Shown here in pieces: positions 8,999 through 18,378 of a DNA stretch of 64,000 nucleotides. Each line of letters opens with the position of its first letter. Position 1 is the first letter of the stretch. Origin of the DNA: Granulosicoccus sp. (GTDB taxonomy: Bacteria; Pseudomonadota; Gammaproteobacteria; Granulosicoccales; Granulosicoccaceae). The stretch is from contig JABDKN010000156.1 in assembly GCA_013002205.1 (NCBI GenBank), positions 1 through 64,000 on the forward strand. The letters are read 5' to 3'. The notes beneath the pieces were generated by a model that saw nothing but the letters and a program-made list of their open reading frames with translations, did no database searches and was not told the origin of the DNA. The position numbers and the translations under genes are program-made.

Positions 8999-10279
8999 TC
9001 ATCCCAGGATGTCATCCAGTGCGTGCAGCAGTTGCTGCATGTCTGCTTCATCCGTGAAGTAACCGGGCGACAGGCGGATAGTGCCTCCCAGATCTGCGGT
9101 TCCGGCATCCACATGCACCAGTGGTGCACACTGCAGTCCGACACGGGCACAGATGTGGTGATCTGCATCGAGTTGATCTGCTATGCGTTCCGTTGACAGG
9201 CCATCGACGGTGAAACTGAGTGTGGCTACACGTGCGTCCGGGCGCGCATCGGCGAGAATGCGAACGCTTGTGAATTCACGCAGTTTCGCCTCTATCCGTT
9301 CAAGGTGGGCCAGTTCCCGCTGGTGGATGTGGTTCATCGCCTGCCGGCACCAGACACCATGGTCAGTGTCGTTGGCGCCAGCACACGGAAATTCCACCTC
9401 CATGCCCGGGTTGATGATCATCTCAGACGCCACAGTGCCGGTGGCTTCCGACTGCAGCTGCTGCCCTAAAGCGCGAAACCATCGCTGTGCGGCGTGCAGC
9501 CCGGCGATACCCGGTAAGGAGACGGTGCCCGCTTCCAGGTGGTAGGGGTAGGCATCGGGCTGGAAACTCAGGATCGAATCCACGCCGGTACCACCAAAAC
9601 GCACGGGTGCCAGATCCACCTCTTCGGCCACTATCAGTCCGCCGATACCCATGGGACCGAACAGTCCCTTGTGACCGGGAAACGCCAGAACGCCAATACC
9701 CAGTTCATCCATGTCGATGGGCAGCACACCGGCACTCTGCGCAGCGTCGACCACCAGGGGGACACCGGCGTCGCGGGCCATGGCCGCAACCTCACGCAAA
9801 GGCTGTACGGTACCGGTGACATTGGAGGCATGGGTCAGGATGATGGCGCGGGTATCGTCTCTGATGGCAGCCTGGATGGCGTGCGGATCGATGTATCCAT
9901 CCGCCTCTGCGCTGATCCTGGATACCTGCACGCCCCGGTCACGCTCCATGTAATTGACCGTCCTGAGCACGGCGTTGTGTTCCAGGCGTGTCGTAATCAC
10001 GTGGTCACCGTCCGAGACGAGCCCGCCAATGGCCATGTTCAGGGCGTCCGTCCCATTCAGGGTGAACACCACTCTGGCGGATGGCCCGCCATAGCCGAAA
10101 AAGCGTCCCAGCATACTGCGGGTGACGTTGATCATCTGTTCCGCTTCGACTGCCAGCGGGCTGCCACTGCGTCCGGGATTGACACCGTGTGAGCGGAAAA
10201 AACGGTCCATGAATGCATAGACCTGTTCAGGCTTTGGCCAGGTCGTGGCAGCGTTGTCAAAGTAGGCATTGTCTTTCAT
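8999..10279 (-). CDS. Class V aminotransferase / cysteine desulfurase family protein
   Basis: YFDNAATTWPKPEQVYAFM...VDAAQSAGVLPIDMDELGIGVLAFPGHKGLFGP...CARVGLQCAPLVH...GTIRLSPGYF. Confidence 0.88.
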   Translation of the reverse strand: MKDNAYFDNAATTWPKPEQVYAFMDRFFRSHGVNPGRSGSPLAVEAEQMINVTRSMLGRFFGYGGPSARVVFTLNGTDALNMAIGGLVSDGDHVITTRLEHNAVLRTVNYMERDRGVQVSRISAEADGYIDPHAIQAAIRDDTRAIILTHASNVTGTVQPLREVAAMARDAGVPLVVDAAQSAGVLPIDMDELGIGVLAFPGHKGLFGPMGIGGLIVAEEVDLAPVRFGGTGVDSILSFQPDAYPYHLEAGTVSLPGIAGLHAAQRWFRALGQQLQSEATGTVASEMIINPGMEVEFPCAGANDTDHGVWCRQAMNHIHQRELAHLERIEAKLREFTSVRILADARPDARVATLSFTVDGLSTERIADQLDADHHICARVGLQCAPLVHVDAGTADLGGTIRLSPGYFTDEADMQQLLHALDDILG

Positions 10280-10369
10280 GACTTCTCACTCGCACAGGCA
10301 CCGGTGCTCATCGATCCACGCCCCAGGACAGCCATTGTCCTGCGAACCGTCGCACTCTGTCAGAGCGGA

Positions 10370-12157
10370 TCACCCGGCCTGCTCATCCTCGTCATCCAGA
10401 TCGATATCGACCCACTCACCGGACAGGTCGAATTCCATGTCATACCGATCCACGTCGAGAGAATCGTCATAGTGCAGGCTGTCATGTTCGATCGGTGCAC
10501 GCAGTTCATTGAGATCCTTCTGCACGGCTGACAGGGCATCGGCATCGGTCAGGTCATGCGTCTCGTCATGGGCCATGTCCTGGCGTGCATCAACACCAGG
10601 CAACGAGACTGTTCCATTGTACGGCTCATCCGCTGCAGGGGATTCCCCGGCAAGATCGACATCGACCCTGCGGCTGGATGCATCAGGTCCCCGGCCGCCT
10701 CCCGCGACGCTGCCTGATGAACTGTCATGAGCAGACAGGTGCGACAACATGGCAGCGCCCGCACCGACCGCTGCCCCGGCTTGCGCATTCCGCTGTTGCC
10801 TGAGTTCGTGCGGTAACGGCCCCAGCCAGGGTTTGCCGGGTACCGAACCATAGGGCGTCCTGGCGTCAACGTCTGCGTAAGCGTCACGCTCATCGATTGT
10901 ATCGGCCGACACCAGGTTGATCTGCCGGAGCATGCTGATCGGCAAGGCCAGGAAAAATATCCAGAACAATTCCCGGGTTACCAGAAAGCGGGCTTCGGAA
11001 TAGTTGCTGATGAGATAGGCCACGACGAAAGCCAGCACGAACAGTACACCCACCTGCTGGCGCTCATACTGGCAATAGAAAATCTCGATCAGTTGCTGGG
11101 CCACCATCAGCAAGGCAATCAGGGCCAGAGGTATACCCACCTCGGAGGCAATCTGGAGTAGTCCGTTGTGTGCGTGATAGACCACCCAGGTGAAATCGGT
11201 CAGGCTCTGCTGGATCCAGAGGGTATCCTCCGTCGGAAACCACAGCGAGCCATAGCCGACACCGGTCAATGGACGTTCCAGGATCAGCCGCCAGACCTGT
11301 CGCCAGACCTCACTGCGACCGGTCAAATCGCCGGAGCGGCCGATCAGTTCTGCGGTATCGATGTTGGCGATGGCCAGCGCGATGACCGCGACGAACAGAA
11401 CGGCCACGAAGGCCATGCGAAAGAAGCCGAGTTGAAAGCGACTGGCGATGAACAGGTACAGTGACAGTGCGCCGGCGACCAGCATGGCCATCATGGAGGT
11501 CGCCGACTGGCTCAGCGGCAAGATCGCCAGGCACACTCCCGCCATCAGGAAGCAGAGTATCGTGCGGTAAGGCGTCTGTGTCGAATCACTGAGAGTGACA
11601 TAGAGCAACACACCCGTTGCCGCCCAGAAACCGATATCGTTCTTGGAGCTGAAAAGGCCACGCCAGACCTGCCCGCCCTCATAGGCCTCGATGCCCAGCT
11701 CGGGAACGCCGATGATCACCCCGATGCTACCCAGCATCGCTATTGCCAGCACGACGGCAAATACCCGCAAGGTGGTCAGCAGCGGTACCGAGAAGCCGAT
11801 GTAGATCGCCAGCAGGGTGCTGCCGACCAGGTGTACTGTCCTTTCGGCTGACACACCTGCATCCACCGACCAGGACACCGACATGATGGTTCCCAGAATG
11901 AGCAGTACCAGCAGGATGCGATAGCGAACCAGCCAGGAAATCCAGTTGATGCCGTGCGTGAACATCAACCCGAGGAAGGCGGATACATAGAGAAGCAGCC
12001 ACAACGGGGTCAGCAGGCGCTCTGCCAGCCCGCCGAAAAAAATGGCGATCGTCGGCAGTACGCCGATGCCCATCAGGATCGTCATGATCAATACACCCAG
12101 GGAATAAATCGACCCACGCGACGCCGCACTCCGCTGGGTATAGGTGGCTACTCGCAT
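10370..12157 (-). CDS. O-antigen ligase (Wzy/WaaL-like) family protein with long acidic C-terminal extension
   Basis: 595 aa; polytopic N-terminal part with GRSEVWRQVWRLILERPLTGVGYGSLW...YHAHNGLLQIASEVGIPLALI; Asp/Glu-rich tail of roughly 190 aa. Confidence 0.82.
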   Translation of the reverse strand: MRVATYTQRSAASRGSIYSLGVLIMTILMGIGVLPTIAIFFGGLAERLLTPLWLLLYVSAFLGLMFTHGINWISWLVRYRILLVLLILGTIMSVSWSVDAGVSAERTVHLVGSTLLAIYIGFSVPLLTTLRVFAVVLAIAMLGSIGVIIGVPELGIEAYEGGQVWRGLFSSKNDIGFWAATGVLLYVTLSDSTQTPYRTILCFLMAGVCLAILPLSQSATSMMAMLVAGALSLYLFIASRFQLGFFRMAFVAVLFVAVIALAIANIDTAELIGRSGDLTGRSEVWRQVWRLILERPLTGVGYGSLWFPTEDTLWIQQSLTDFTWVVYHAHNGLLQIASEVGIPLALIALLMVAQQLIEIFYCQYERQQVGVLFVLAFVVAYLISNYSEARFLVTRELFWIFFLALPISMLRQINLVSADTIDERDAYADVDARTPYGSVPGKPWLGPLPHELRQQRNAQAGAAVGAGAAMLSHLSAHDSSSGSVAGGGRGPDASSRRVDVDLAGESPAADEPYNGTVSLPGVDARQDMAHDETHDLTDADALSAVQKDLNELRAPIEHDSLHYDDSLDVDRYDMEFDLSGEWVDIDLDDEDEQAG

Positions 12158-12320
12158 ACCTTGCCAGCGGGGTGAACCTGCATCCCGGAATCAGCCCTCG
12201 TCTTCATCTGGCAATGATAGCCGCTCGCTACCTGCACTGCTTGGTGAAATGGGGACAGGTGGCGACCCCGGTCGCACTTTGCAGGCCCCGGGCTGAGCAC
12301 CGCATCACGCCTGCCATGAC

Positions 12321-13856
12321 TCACAGCGCATCGAACACGGGCGCGCGACGATAGGACAGGCTCTCCGCCAGATGTTCGCAGCGAACCACCTGGCTGCCCT
12401 GCAGATCGGCTACCGTGCGTGCCACGCGCAGTAGCCGATGCTGGGCGCGCAGAGACAGGTTCAGCCGGGTGCTTGCAGAGGCAAGCATGTCCCGGGCAGC
12501 ACGATCGTGCCTGCCGAGCCGTTGCAGGACGCCTGGCGAGAGCAGGGCATTGCGACACCCCTGCCTTGCCAGTTGCCAGGCATGGGCCCTGGCAACCCGT
12601 TTGCTGACCGTCGCGCTGGATTCACACTCACTTCCCGAAGACAGCTGCACGGCCACGTTCAGCTCGCGCTGCAGGTATACGTGCAGATCGATCCTGTCCA
12701 TCAGCGGACCGGACACGCGCGATTGATAGCGCTGGATCGTGTCCGGGGTGCAGGCGCATCTGATCCTGGTGTCGTTGTAATACCCGCAGGGACAGGGATT
12801 CATCGCGGCCACTAATTGAAAGCGTGACGGGAATTCAGCCTGCCTGGCCGCTCTGGAAACCGTAATGAGTCCCGTTTCCAGGGGTTCGCGCAACACGTCG
12901 AGAACGGAGCGGGAGAACTCGGCCAATTCGTCGAGGAACAGGACCCCGTGATGGGCCAGCGAAATCTCCCCCGGCATGGGATGTACGCCGCCACCCACCA
13001 GCGCCACGCCAGAGCTTGTATGATGCGGCGCCCGAAAGGGCCGCGAACCCCAATCCCCGGCGTCGAAACCTGCATGGCTGATGGAGGCCACCGATGCAGT
13101 TTCCATGGCTTCTGCCTCACTCATCGGTGGCAGGATTCCGGGCAGTCGGCTGGCCAGCATGGATTTACCCGTACCCGGCGGACCTGCGAACAGCAGATTG
13201 TGACCGCCGGCGGCAGCGATCTCCAGTGCACGCCGCGCCTTGTGTTGCCCATGGACCTCTGACAGATCCGGCAAGGCCTGTGCATCTGCCGCTGGCTCCC
13301 TGAGCCGGCTCGCAGAACGTGTCAACGGTTCAAGTGGTTCCTGACGACGCCGTTTGAGTTGCGCAACAGCCTGTTGGAGACTGTCCACCGCGTGGACACG
13401 CGTCCGGGTACTGCGTAACGCCTCCTCGGCATTGGCGGATGGTATGTAGAGACTGTATCGCGAGCCGGCCAGCGCGTGGGCGGTCGGCAGAATTCCGCTG
13501 ACCGGACGCAGCTGTCCGGTCAGGCCCAGTTCACCGAGCACCAGGAGCCCGTCGAGGCAGTTGCCGGGAAGCAGACCGGTTGCCTGCAGGATGCCCAGTG
13601 CGATCGGCAGATCGAAGCGTCCGCCTCGCTTGGGCAGATCCGCCGGGGCGAGATTGACAATGATCCTGACCTGCGGAAACGGCAGTCCCATGTGCTGGAT
13701 GGCCGCCTTGACCCGGTCCTTGCTCTCGCGCACAGCCGACTGCGGCAGACCGACGATGGACATGCCAGGCAGGCCTCCGCCAATGTGTATCTCGACGGTC
13801 ACCGGCAACGCCTGGATACCGGCCAGCGTGCACGAATGAACCGTGGCGTAGGACAT
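12321..13856 (-). CDS. yifB: YifB family Mg chelatase-like AAA ATPase (ComM-like)
   Basis: 511 aa; GMSIVGLPQSAVRESKDRVKAAI, Walker A AGPPGTGKSMLASRLPGILPP, FRAPHHTSS, AAMNPCPCG. Confidence 0.93.
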   Translation of the reverse strand: MSYATVHSCTLAGIQALPVTVEIHIGGGLPGMSIVGLPQSAVRESKDRVKAAIQHMGLPFPQVRIIVNLAPADLPKRGGRFDLPIALGILQATGLLPGNCLDGLLVLGELGLTGQLRPVSGILPTAHALAGSRYSLYIPSANAEEALRSTRTRVHAVDSLQQAVAQLKRRRQEPLEPLTRSASRLREPAADAQALPDLSEVHGQHKARRALEIAAAGGHNLLFAGPPGTGKSMLASRLPGILPPMSEAEAMETASVASISHAGFDAGDWGSRPFRAPHHTSSGVALVGGGVHPMPGEISLAHHGVLFLDELAEFSRSVLDVLREPLETGLITVSRAARQAEFPSRFQLVAAMNPCPCGYYNDTRIRCACTPDTIQRYQSRVSGPLMDRIDLHVYLQRELNVAVQLSSGSECESSATVSKRVARAHAWQLARQGCRNALLSPGVLQRLGRHDRAARDMLASASTRLNLSLRAQHRLLRVARTVADLQGSQVVRCEHLAESLSYRRAPVFDAL

Positions 13857-13979
13857 GGAACCTCCGTGTTCCGAACAGGACTCTGTCAGGAGCCTAACAG
13901 TCCGGCTGGCCGGAACACATCGTGAACACCCGGTCGACTGGTATTACCTACAGGACGTGTCGAGCAGGCAGCAGACGCC

Positions 13980-16163
13980 TCAGCGTGGAACCGGTACCGG
14001 ACGCTGGCTGTACCACACGACCAGTACGACCAGCAGCGCACCGCTAATATTGGCCATCCAGTGCAGTGGATAGAATGCACCCGTCATGGCCAGCAGCAGC
14101 AGTGGGTAGTGCCACCATCGAAGCGGACCTTCGGCGTATCGCTGGATCAGCACGTTGAAGGCGTAGATACCGAACAGGGCAAAACCGCCGATACGCAGCA
14201 GATCCGGCAATGGCGCACCGATCATCGGCGTATAGGCGAACATCAGCGGCACGATGTACAGTCCTTTGGCCACCTTCCAGGCCTCTACACCGGTTGCCAT
14301 CGGCCTGGAGCCCGCTATTCCGGCCGCCGTGAACGCTGCCAGACAGACCGGTGGCGTGACATTGCTGTCCTGGCTGAGCCAGAACACGATCAGGTGAGCC
14401 GTCAGCAGATAGGTGGTCATCAACGCCGGGTCGACCAGCAGCGGGCGCAGTGCCACTGCCAGGTCGAAGGGCATGGTGCTGATCAGCTCCCGGGCCTCGA
14501 CCAGCGTCAGACCGGCGACGAGCCTTGCCGGCAATTCCGGGTCCACCAGCATGAACATGGCACTCACCGCAGGATCCGTGATGCCACCGACCAGTTGCTG
14601 GATGATGAGACCATCGGCCAGCATGCCGGCCAGTGCCGGCGCCGAAAGAATGGACAGGACAATGTAGGCAGCTGTCACCGGCAGCCCCATACCAAGCACC
14701 AGGGAGGCCACGGCGATCAGCCCCAGTGCAATGAGCAGGGATCCCTGTGACCACTGGGCAATCATCAGGGCGAACGTGTTTGCCAGACCCGAGGTCGTCA
14801 CGGCGTTGTTGATCAAACCGACCGCCACCAGCAGGATGGCGGTCATCACCGAGGTACTGATACCCAGCGACAGGGCGCGCAGCAGATTTTTCGGACCCAT
14901 CTTGTTGGGCGTCATCCAGCTCACCACCACCAGGGTGGCAATCGAAAACGAAGCGGCATAACTGGGCGTCCTGCCCGACACCAGCATGACGGTCATGACC
15001 GTCAGCGGCAGGACGAAATTGAGCAGGCCTGCAAGCAACTTCTGGCGATCGATGGCGCTGACCTGCTCGGTTCCGATGTGATGCTTGATGGCTTCGATAC
15101 GCACGATGAACGCCACCGACAGGAAATACAGCAAGGCTGGCACGACGGATACGGCGACGATCGTGCCGTAGGGGATGCCGGTATAGCTGGCCATGATGAA
15201 GGCGCCTGCCCCCATGATCGGGGGCATCAGCTGACCACCGGTGGAGGCCGCTGCCTCGACCCCGGCTGCAAATTGTGGCCGGAAGCCATTGGACTTCATC
15301 AGCGGAATGGTGATCACGCCGGTGGAGGCGGTATTGGCAATGGCCGAGCCGGAAATGGTACCGGTCAGGGCGGAGGAGATGACCGCCACGAAGGCTGCAC
15401 CACCGCGAAATCGCCCGGCGACTACCTTGGAGATCTCGATGACGAATTCGGAGGCACCCGAGACCACCAGGAAGGCACCGAAGATCATGAACAACGTTAT
15501 GTTCGACGAGGATATGGTGGTAATGATGCCGAACATGCCCTCGTCGTTGTACAGGGACCGGAACAGGACATCATCCAGCGGCAGGCTGGCCGAGCGGAAT
15601 GCGCCGGGCAACACCTTGCCGAGAAACAGGATGTAGCACAGCGAGATGATGACCAGGATCGGAATGATCCAGCCGGTCAGGCGGCGGGTCAGTTCGACCA
15701 CCCCGACCACCACGATGATGCCTGCCAGCCAGTCCAATGGCCCGAACTGCCAGGGTAGGCCGGTCTGCGCCAGCGTGCGCTCATACAGACCGTTTTCGGC
15801 ATGCGCCACCCACAACGATGAAGCCGCAATGGCCACACCGAACGCCAGGTTCAACCAGACCGACCAGCGCGGCTGCTCACCCCGGTTGACCGAGCGCGTG
15901 GTGACCGCGGCGAGAAACCCGAAACCGGCGAAATGAATGGCGTTCTGCCACATTCCCGACTCGTTGATGAACACATTGGTCGCGACATGCCACAGGGCGA
16001 AGAGCGAGATCAATGCGATCCCCCCGGCCCATGGCCAGGGTTCCTGCAACGCATGGTCCAGCGAAAACAGTCGCCGCTTGCGCTCGGCCATGACCCGCTC
16101 ACCGGCGCTGATCGTCAGCAGTTCATCAGGTTTGCCTGCCAGCGAAGATGAGACTGAGCGCAT
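13980..16163 (-). CDS. TRAP transporter fused permease subunit (TAXI type)
   Basis: 727 aa, highly polytopic; GSAIANTASTGVITIPLMKSNGFRPQFAAGVEAAASTGGQLMPPIMGAGAFIMA. Confidence 0.9.
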   Translation of the reverse strand: MRSVSSSLAGKPDELLTISAGERVMAERKRRLFSLDHALQEPWPWAGGIALISLFALWHVATNVFINESGMWQNAIHFAGFGFLAAVTTRSVNRGEQPRWSVWLNLAFGVAIAASSLWVAHAENGLYERTLAQTGLPWQFGPLDWLAGIIVVVGVVELTRRLTGWIIPILVIISLCYILFLGKVLPGAFRSASLPLDDVLFRSLYNDEGMFGIITTISSSNITLFMIFGAFLVVSGASEFVIEISKVVAGRFRGGAAFVAVISSALTGTISGSAIANTASTGVITIPLMKSNGFRPQFAAGVEAAASTGGQLMPPIMGAGAFIMASYTGIPYGTIVAVSVVPALLYFLSVAFIVRIEAIKHHIGTEQVSAIDRQKLLAGLLNFVLPLTVMTVMLVSGRTPSYAASFSIATLVVVSWMTPNKMGPKNLLRALSLGISTSVMTAILLVAVGLINNAVTTSGLANTFALMIAQWSQGSLLIALGLIAVASLVLGMGLPVTAAYIVLSILSAPALAGMLADGLIIQQLVGGITDPAVSAMFMLVDPELPARLVAGLTLVEARELISTMPFDLAVALRPLLVDPALMTTYLLTAHLIVFWLSQDSNVTPPVCLAAFTAAGIAGSRPMATGVEAWKVAKGLYIVPLMFAYTPMIGAPLPDLLRIGGFALFGIYAFNVLIQRYAEGPLRWWHYPLLLLAMTGAFYPLHWMANISGALLVVLVVWYSQRPVPVPR

Positions 16164-16191
16164 GGTGCTGCCCGATAGCGGGGGCAGGCGA

Positions 16192-17193
16192 TTATTTTAC
16201 GATCAGCCGTTCCGGAATCTCGAGACCGACTTCCCGGTAGTAGCGAGCGGCACCCGGGTGAAGAGGAACCGGCAGTCCGGCCATGGCGGCATCGATGTTC
16301 ATGGCCTTGGTCGCCGGGTGTATCGCCTGCAGAAACGGCAGATTCTCATAGATGGTTTTGGTCAGGAGATACACATGGTTTTCGTCCACATCCGCATTGA
16401 CCGCCAGAAAGTTGGGCTGGGCGATGGTCATGATGTCGGCGTCCTGGCCCGGGTAGGTGCCGGCTGCGATGGTGTACGGAGTCCATAGTTCACGACCACT
16501 GTCCATCGCCACCGCCTCCTCCCCGGTGACCGTCAGCAAGGTGAACTTGTCTTCATTGGTGGACATCAATTTGGTGATGGCGCTGGTTGGCGGACCGGAG
16601 GGAATGCCGGCTGCGACGACCTGGCCGTTGGCCATGGCATCCACGGAAGGGCCATAACCTGCGTAGACGAACTCGAAATCATTGTCGAAATCGAATCCCA
16701 GTCCGCTGAGCAGGACCTTGTTCGAACCAAGCGTGCCGGAGTTCTCTGCACCCATCGCCACGGTCATGCCCTTGACCTTGAACAGGTCACTGACGGTACC
16801 GCTCTCGACAAACTCGTTGGCCAGCAGAAACTGCTCCACGTTCTGCCACAGCATGGACACGGAGCGCATGCCCGTCTGCGGTTCGGAAACGGGTCCCGTA
16901 CCGGTAGCCGCGTAGGAGCCATAAAGCCCCTGCAGGATGGCGAATTGCGCATTGCCCGCCGCCAGAGCCTGCACATTGGCGCCGGATCCGGCCGAGTTGA
17001 CAGCCGTCAGGCTGAATTTTTCGGTTGGCAGCAGTTTGACCTTGGACAAAGTGGCGATGGCGGTGCCCACCGGGTGATAGGTGCCGCCAGTGGATGCCGT
17101 ATTCAGCACGTAGTCGTTGTCTTGTGCGTGCGCCAGTGACAGACTCAATGCTGCAGCTACGCTCACCAAGGTGGCAGTCAGGGTTCGTTTCAT
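16192..17193 (-). CDS. TAXI family TRAP transporter solute-binding subunit
   Basis: Signal peptide MKRTLTATLVSVAAALSLSLAHA, then NTASTGGTYHPVGTAIATL and NSAGSGANVQALAAGNAQFAILQ. Confidence 0.9.
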   Translation of the reverse strand: MKRTLTATLVSVAAALSLSLAHAQDNDYVLNTASTGGTYHPVGTAIATLSKVKLLPTEKFSLTAVNSAGSGANVQALAAGNAQFAILQGLYGSYAATGTGPVSEPQTGMRSVSMLWQNVEQFLLANEFVESGTVSDLFKVKGMTVAMGAENSGTLGSNKVLLSGLGFDFDNDFEFVYAGYGPSVDAMANGQVVAAGIPSGPPTSAITKLMSTNEDKFTLLTVTGEEAVAMDSGRELWTPYTIAAGTYPGQDADIMTIAQPNFLAVNADVDENHVYLLTKTIYENLPFLQAIHPATKAMNIDAAMAGLPVPLHPGAARYYREVGLEIPERLIVK

Positions 17194-17428
17194 GGTGTCT
17201 CCAAAGGGTAATCGAGCACTGACCTGGCTCGTGGATACAGTGTCACGGAGAACCATGGTTGTCTGCAAGTACTTATATGCAATTGATTGCACTGATTTAT
17301 TTCGACCCAGGATCGCCGTTGAAATCACTGGGCGGTAGCGTGAAGTTGCCACACCGGTTCTCCGGAGCCAGCCTGCCGTCTATCGGCAGAGCCCCTGATC
17401 GATGAGTCGCTGCTGACCCGACAGGCAG

Positions 17429-17701
17429 TCACGTCGGGTCGACCGCCTCGCCCTGTGCACGGGATGCGGACTCCAGCGCGCTGATCCGGGCCTCCAGTCT
17501 CTTCAACTGCTGGCGCGTGTTACGCAGGACCTCGGTCTGGACATCGAACTCTTCGCGGGTCACCAGATCCAGATTTCCCAGGGCGCTCTGAACTGCCGAC
17601 CTGGCATTGCGTTCGAAGTCCGCCTTCATGTCTGCCACTCCCGGCGGCAGCAGCTTGCCAAGCGACTTGGAGATATCGTCGAACACACGTGAATCGATCA
17701 T
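17429..17701 (-). CDS. ubiK: Ubiquinone biosynthesis accessory factor UbiK (YqiC-like)
   Basis: 90 aa, MIDSRVFDDISKSLGKLLPPGVADMKADFERNARSAVQSALGNLDLVTREEFDVQTEVL with C-terminal coiled coil. Confidence 0.88.
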   Translation of the reverse strand: MIDSRVFDDISKSLGKLLPPGVADMKADFERNARSAVQSALGNLDLVTREEFDVQTEVLRNTRQQLKRLEARISALESASRAQGEAVDPT

Positions 17702-17987
17702 GGTTTACGGCCTCGTCAGGTTGCAGGGATGGCGACGACACCGTCCACCATCACTCGAACAGGATCACAGCTTACGTCATTACGTGCCGCCCGGCGGCTG
17801 GCGAACGGCTTCGACCCGTTGCACCAAATTAGCGCACCGACCACGTCAGGGCGCACCTCAATGTAGCAGGCGTGCAGTTCAGATGTTTGTTTTGTCATGC
17901 TAAGCAACTGTTTTTTAAACGGATTATAAGATGGCACGCATGGTGTAACACCAGCTCATCTTAGACGCGAAACCAGGAAAAAAATCC

Positions 17988-18326
17988 ATGAAGTTAGTTA
18001 CGGCAATCATCAAGCCTTTCAAGTTGGAGGAGGTCAGAGAGGCACTCTCCACCATCGGTGTGCAAGGCATGACCGTCACCGAGGTCAAAGGCTTCGGCCG
18101 CCAGAAAGGCCATACGGAACTCTACCGCGGTGCGGAGTATGTGGTGGACTTCATTCCCAAGACCAAGATAGAGATCGGCATCGACGACGCTCAGCTGGAT
18201 GCTGTGATCGAGGCCATTACCGGCGCAGCAGGCTCGGGAAAGATCGGGGACGGCAAGATTTTCGTTACCGAGCTGGAACGCGCCGTACGGATCCGCACCA
18301 ACGAGACGGGTCCCACAGCCCTGTAA
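17988..18326 (+). CDS. glnK: P-II family nitrogen regulator GlnK
   Basis: 112 aa, [20 protein letters not shown]...[24 protein letters not shown]-loop Tyr present; followed by amt. Confidence 0.95.
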   Translation: MKLVTAIIKPFKLEEVREALSTIGVQGMTVTEVKGFGRQKGHTELYRGAEYVVDFIPKTKIEIGIDDAQLDAVIEAITGAAGSGKIGDGKIFVTELERAVRIRTNETGPTAL

Positions 18327-18378
18327 AGGCCTCACAGATCATCCGGATAAAAACAGAACTTAGAGAGAAATCCTCACA

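Noticed and set aside
8999-10279. Class V aminotransferase considered as part of a SufS/DndA-type DNA modification or Fe-S system
   Set aside because: No suf, isc or dnd partners visible on either side.
15078-15758. 226-aa plus-strand ORF rich in Gly/Asp/His
   Set aside because: Shadow of the TRAP fused permease on the opposite strand.
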